Shown here: one piece after another, positions 61,988 through 64,000 of the stretch | Position numbering within the stretch: the first letter of the stretch is position 1 | Layout of the letters: each line of letters opens with the position of its first letter | Assembly: GCF_900215245.1 (NCBI RefSeq) | Contig: NZ_LT907842.1 | Span: 2,542,001-2,606,000 of the forward strand | Length of the DNA: 64,000 bases | Direction of reading: 5' to 3' | From: Pseudomonas fluorescens | Lineage (GTDB): Bacteria > Pseudomonadota > Gammaproteobacteria > Pseudomonadales > Pseudomonadaceae | Position numbers and translations under genes: made by a program | Notes under the pieces: model-generated | The model's input: only the letters and a program-made list of their open reading frames with translations | Told to the model about the DNA's origin: nothing | Databases searched by the model: none

Positions 61988-62524
61988 TCAACCTTTGTAG
62001 ATGCACAGCTCGGCGGTGGCGCGGATCATTGCCAGTTGGCGCAGCGGATCATTCTGCGGCTCATGCACCGCGGTGGCCAGCCATTGCGGGCACTGTGGGT
62101 CGGTGCGCTGCGGGGTGAAGTCGGCCAGTTGCTGCAGCAGGCGTTTTTGCAGTTGGTCCAGTTGCGGGCGAATTTGCTTGACCAGGTCTGGGCGCGGGTC
62201 GTCGGGCGCGTTGCCCTGGAACTGCCAGTCGGACAGATGGGTGTATTGCACCAGCTTATTGGCTTCAATCTGTGCCGAGAAAAATTGCTCGGCGGCGGCG
62301 GGGTCGAGTTTGTAAGTGGGCGCCTGGGCGACCACGCTGGCGATCACTTCCTGTTCGCGCTTCTTGTCCTCTACGGGCTTGTGGCTGTCCCATTTGCTCA
62401 GGGCTACCTGGTCGGCAATCTCCAGGCGTTCGGCGATGCTGTTGAGCAGAGGCTCCAGGGTGGGCGGCGCGGCGCTGGCTGTGGCGCAGGCGAACAACAG
62501 GGCGAATGCAAGTTTATGTTTCAA
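61988..62524 (-). CDS. Periplasmic chorismate mutase (AroQ-gamma type)
   Basis: A 178-residue protein with signal peptide (1-18, cleavage after ASA). The all-helical AroQ core is visible: L-N-S-I-A-E-R-L-E-I-A-D-Q-V-A-L-S-K-W (Arg and Lys for the active site), then the DKKREQEVIASVVAQA helix and a downstream FFSAQIEANK block. Secreted AroQ converts chorismate to prephenate outside the cytoplasm, possibly with a periplasmic dehydratase. Flanked by REPINs 4 and 5. Confidence 0.88.
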   Translation of the reverse strand: MKHKLAFALLFACATASAAPPTLEPLLNSIAERLEIADQVALSKWDSHKPVEDKKREQEVIASVVAQAPTYKLDPAAAEQFFSAQIEANKLVQYTHLSDWQFQGNAPDDPRPDLVKQIRPQLDQLQKRLLQQLADFTPQRTDPQCPQWLATAVHEPQNDPLRQLAMIRATAELCIYKG

Positions 62525-62536
62525 CGTAGATCTCCT

Positions 62537-62626
62537 TGTGGGAGCGGGCTTGCTCGCGAAGGCGGTGTGTCAGTCACCCGATGCATTAACTGATACACCG
62601 CCTTCGCGAGCAAGCCCGCTCCCACA
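62537..62626. repeat. REPIN 5
   Basis: A 90-base inverted REP pair immediately upstream of the chorismate mutase gene; its left end overlaps the ribosome-site region CTCCTTGTGGG of that gene (12 bases before the ATG), so it might influence translation or promoter position. Confidence 0.94.
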
Positions 62627-62840
62627 TTTTGATTGGGTTTGCAGATTTCTGGCAGTGTCAGCCAGAGGCTACCTTAGCTTGCGTGCTTGCCTACAGGTGC
62701 GCCAGAATCCGCCGGCTTGTACGGCTGGCTTGTCGTCTCTAAGGTTGCTCGGTCGCTGCTCATCAGCGACCAGGTTTAGTAGCCTGGATTCGAATTGTAG
62801 GTCGTGCATCTCCATCAATCAGGTTTCCCAAATCTGTGCT
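62627..62840. other. Intergenic stretch between REPIN 5 and the structured leader
   Basis: About 214 bases with no gene. It should contain the promoter for the DUF6124 leader and, leftward, that of the chorismate mutase gene. Short CCAGG/CCTGG and CAGCGACC-type sequences occur but no site can be named. Confidence 0.4.
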
Positions 62841-62844
62841 TGAT

Positions 62845-62923
62845 GGTGGCTGTGCGCAGGGCATCCTCGGATGCGCCGGGCTTCTACATTCACCGGTCTA
62901 CTAACCTGCGCACAGCCGCCACC
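62845..62923 (+). promoter_or_regulatory. Structured 5' leader (three-way junction) before the DUF6124 gene
   Basis: GGTGGCTGTGCGCAGG (62845-62860) pairs with CCTGCGCACAGCCGCCACC (62905-62923), 16 bp with one three-base bulge. Inside are a 6-bp hairpin GCATCC-TC-GGATGC (62861-62874) and a CCGG...CCGG pair (62876-62879 with 62893-62896). A further TTCG/CGAA hairpin follows at 62926-62941. The set ends about 33 bases before the gene's ATG, the layout of a cis-regulatory RNA. Ligand or factor unknown. Confidence 0.68.
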
Positions 62924-62973
62924 CTTTCGTTTAGTAGCGAAGCGAAGGCGGCCTCATTAGAGGAATGTAGAAA

Positions 62974-63213
62974 ATGTTCAAACCAACCCCAAATCCGCCT
63001 CCGAGCGTCTTCACCATCGACTCTGGCAGCGACGACGAATCCCTGCTGGTCAACAGCTTCGAAGCCTTTACCTCAGTCAGCACCTTGTTGCTTGATTTGT
63101 CCGAGGCGCTGGAAGGCAAACACCGCGATACCGTCCTGGCGATTCATCAGCTCAGTGCTCTCGGCACCTTGATGGTTGGCAAACTGCTCGACCGCCACGC
63201 CCCGGCTCGTTAA
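62974..63213 (+). CDS. DUF6124 family small protein
   Basis: A 79-residue protein of the DUF6124 family (formerly grouped with DUF3077), widespread in Pseudomonas, often in many paralogues. Typical features: Pro-rich start (MFKPTPNPPP), the F-T-I-D-S-G-S-D-D-E-S-L-L-V-N-S-F-E-A core, and a helical end with M-V-G-K-L-L-D-R. Function unknown. A TAGAGGAA ribosome site is eight bases upstream of ATG. Ends at the terminator shared with glnA. Confidence 0.88.
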   Translation: MFKPTPNPPPSVFTIDSGSDDESLLVNSFEAFTSVSTLLLDLSEALEGKHRDTVLAIHQLSALGTLMVGKLLDRHAPAR

Positions 63214-63225
63214 ACGCCAGGCAAA

Positions 63226-63251
63226 AAAAGACCTCCCGAAGGAGGTCTTTT
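63226..63251. terminator. Bidirectional terminator between DUF6124 gene and glnA
   Basis: AAAAGACCTCC and GGAGGTCTTTT form an 11-bp stem with loop CGAA; A-run on one side and T-run on the other allow function in both directions between the two convergent genes. Confidence 0.92.
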
Positions 63252-63281
63252 CGTTACGCCACGTTAAGCAGCGCTACCGGA

Positions 63282-64000
63282 TCAGCAGCTGTAGTACAGC
63301 TCGTATTCCAGTGGGTGTACGAAGGTGCGTACTTTGATTTCCTCTTCGCTTTTCAGCTCGATGTAGGCATCGATGAAGTCGTCGCTGAATACGCCGCCTT
63401 TGGTCAGGAACGCACGGCCCTTGTCCAGCTCTTCCAGGGCTTCTTTCAGGCTGCCGCACACTTGTGGGATCTCTTTGGCCTCTTCAGGCGGCAGGTCGTA
63501 CAAGTTTTTGTCGGCGGCGTCGCCAGGGTGGATCTTGTTCTGGATACCGTCCAGGCCAGCCATGACCAGGGCAGCGAAGGCCAGGTATGGGTTGGCTGCC
63601 GGGTCCGGGAAGCGTGCTTCGATACGGCGAGCGCGTGGGCTGGACACGTAAGGAATACGGATCGAAGCGGAACGGTTACGCGCCGAGTAGGCCAGCATTA
63701 CCGGTGCTTCGAAACCTGGCACCAGACGCTTGTAGGAGTTGGTCGACGGGTTGGTGAAGCCGTTCAGGGCCTTACCGTGCTTGATGATACCGCCGATGAA
63801 GTACAGGGCAGTGTCGGACAGGCCGGCATAACCTTCGCCAGCGAAGGTGTTTTTGCCTTCTTTAGCGATGGACAGGTGAACGTGCATACCCGAACCGTTA
63901 TCGCCGTACAGTGGCTTAGGCATGAAGGTAGCGGTACGGCCGTAGGCATCAGCCACGTTGTGTACGCAGTACTTCAGGGTCTGAACTTCGTCAGCCTTGG
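63282..64000 (-). CDS. glnA: Glutamine synthetase type I, C-terminal part (cut by window edge)
   Basis: The frame runs to the window edge; only about the last 239 residues are present. Recognisable parts are the [12 protein letters not shown] active-site strand (metal/substrate His), [26 protein letters not shown] and the adenylylation site [10 protein letters not shown], whose Tyr is modified by GlnE. Together with ntrBC this marks the nitrogen-assimilation locus. The 5' end and promoter lie beyond the window. Confidence 0.98.
   Translation of the reverse strand, partial: KADEVQTLKYCVHNVADAYGRTATFMPKPLYGDNGSGMHVHLSIAKEGKNTFAGEGYAGLSDTALYFIGGIIKHGKALNGFTNPSTNSYKRLVPGFEAPVMLAYSARNRSASIRIPYVSSPRARRIEARFPDPAANPYLAFAALVMAGLDGIQNKIHPGDAADKNLYDLPPEEAKEIPQVCGSLKEALEELDKGRAFLTKGGVFSDDFIDAYIELKSEEEIKVRTFVHPLEYELYYSC

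Noticed and set aside
62804..63172. Open frame covering the leader of the DUF6124 gene
   Set aside because: It runs over the inverted repeats and overlaps the well-supported small gene in another frame; its sequence is a reading of a structured leader.

Overview
The window is a chromosomal segment of a Pseudomonas, most likely from the P. fluorescens group. The evidence is high-GC coding DNA, five REPIN-type inverted repeats built on the GTGGGAGCGGGCTTGC-like REP core, a DUF6124 gene, and a core-gene order of gabP, yggX-mutY-asmA, hisBHAF, envC-ctpA-gpmI-secB, ntrBC and glnA.

Layout. (1) 1-18203 is the late region of a P2-superfamily prophage of the HP1/K139 type. Scaffold/protease, capsid, terminase small subunit, head completion and tail completion genes (gpO-N-M-L-R-S) come first. 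They are followed by a DUF2586 sheath, DUF2597 tube, a DksA-like zinc finger protein, holin, SAR-type endolysin, nested Rz/Rz1, a frameshifted tail assembly chaperone, tape measure, baseplate genes, a fibre with internal repeats, and hub/spike genes. Nearly all genes overlap by 1-11 bases. (2) 18310-21384 is a low-GC, oppositely oriented three-gene cassette: DNA methyltransferase, DUF262 protein and MAE_28990-type HEPN protein. It sits in the accessory position behind the tail operon and looks like a prophage-borne anti-phage system. This is the best candidate for something new here. (3) 21385-23032 holds one small unknown gene and a cluster of CACTTAC-type repeats, ending at tRNA-Thr(TGT), the probable phage attachment target. 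(4) 23537-25525 carries two tandem BcsQ/WssA-like MinD paralogues without any cellulose synthase genes. (5) 25766-63213 is core chromosome: a basic amino acid ABC transporter, a GABA permease with a sigma-54-type promoter, several envelope and transport genes, tRNA-Phe, base-excision repair, histidine biosynthesis, cell-division murein control, glycolysis, protein export and nitrogen regulation. Glutamine synthetase (glnA) is cut by the right edge.

How it works together: the phage genes encode capsid, contractile tail and lysis, and the cassette probably protects the lysogen. In the chromosome, ntrB/ntrC and glnA form a nitrogen-control neighbourhood, and the GABA permease may answer to the same sigma-54 network. 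Intergenic space on the right is rich in REPINs, an alternating tandem repeat, and a strongly structured leader in front of the DUF6124 gene.
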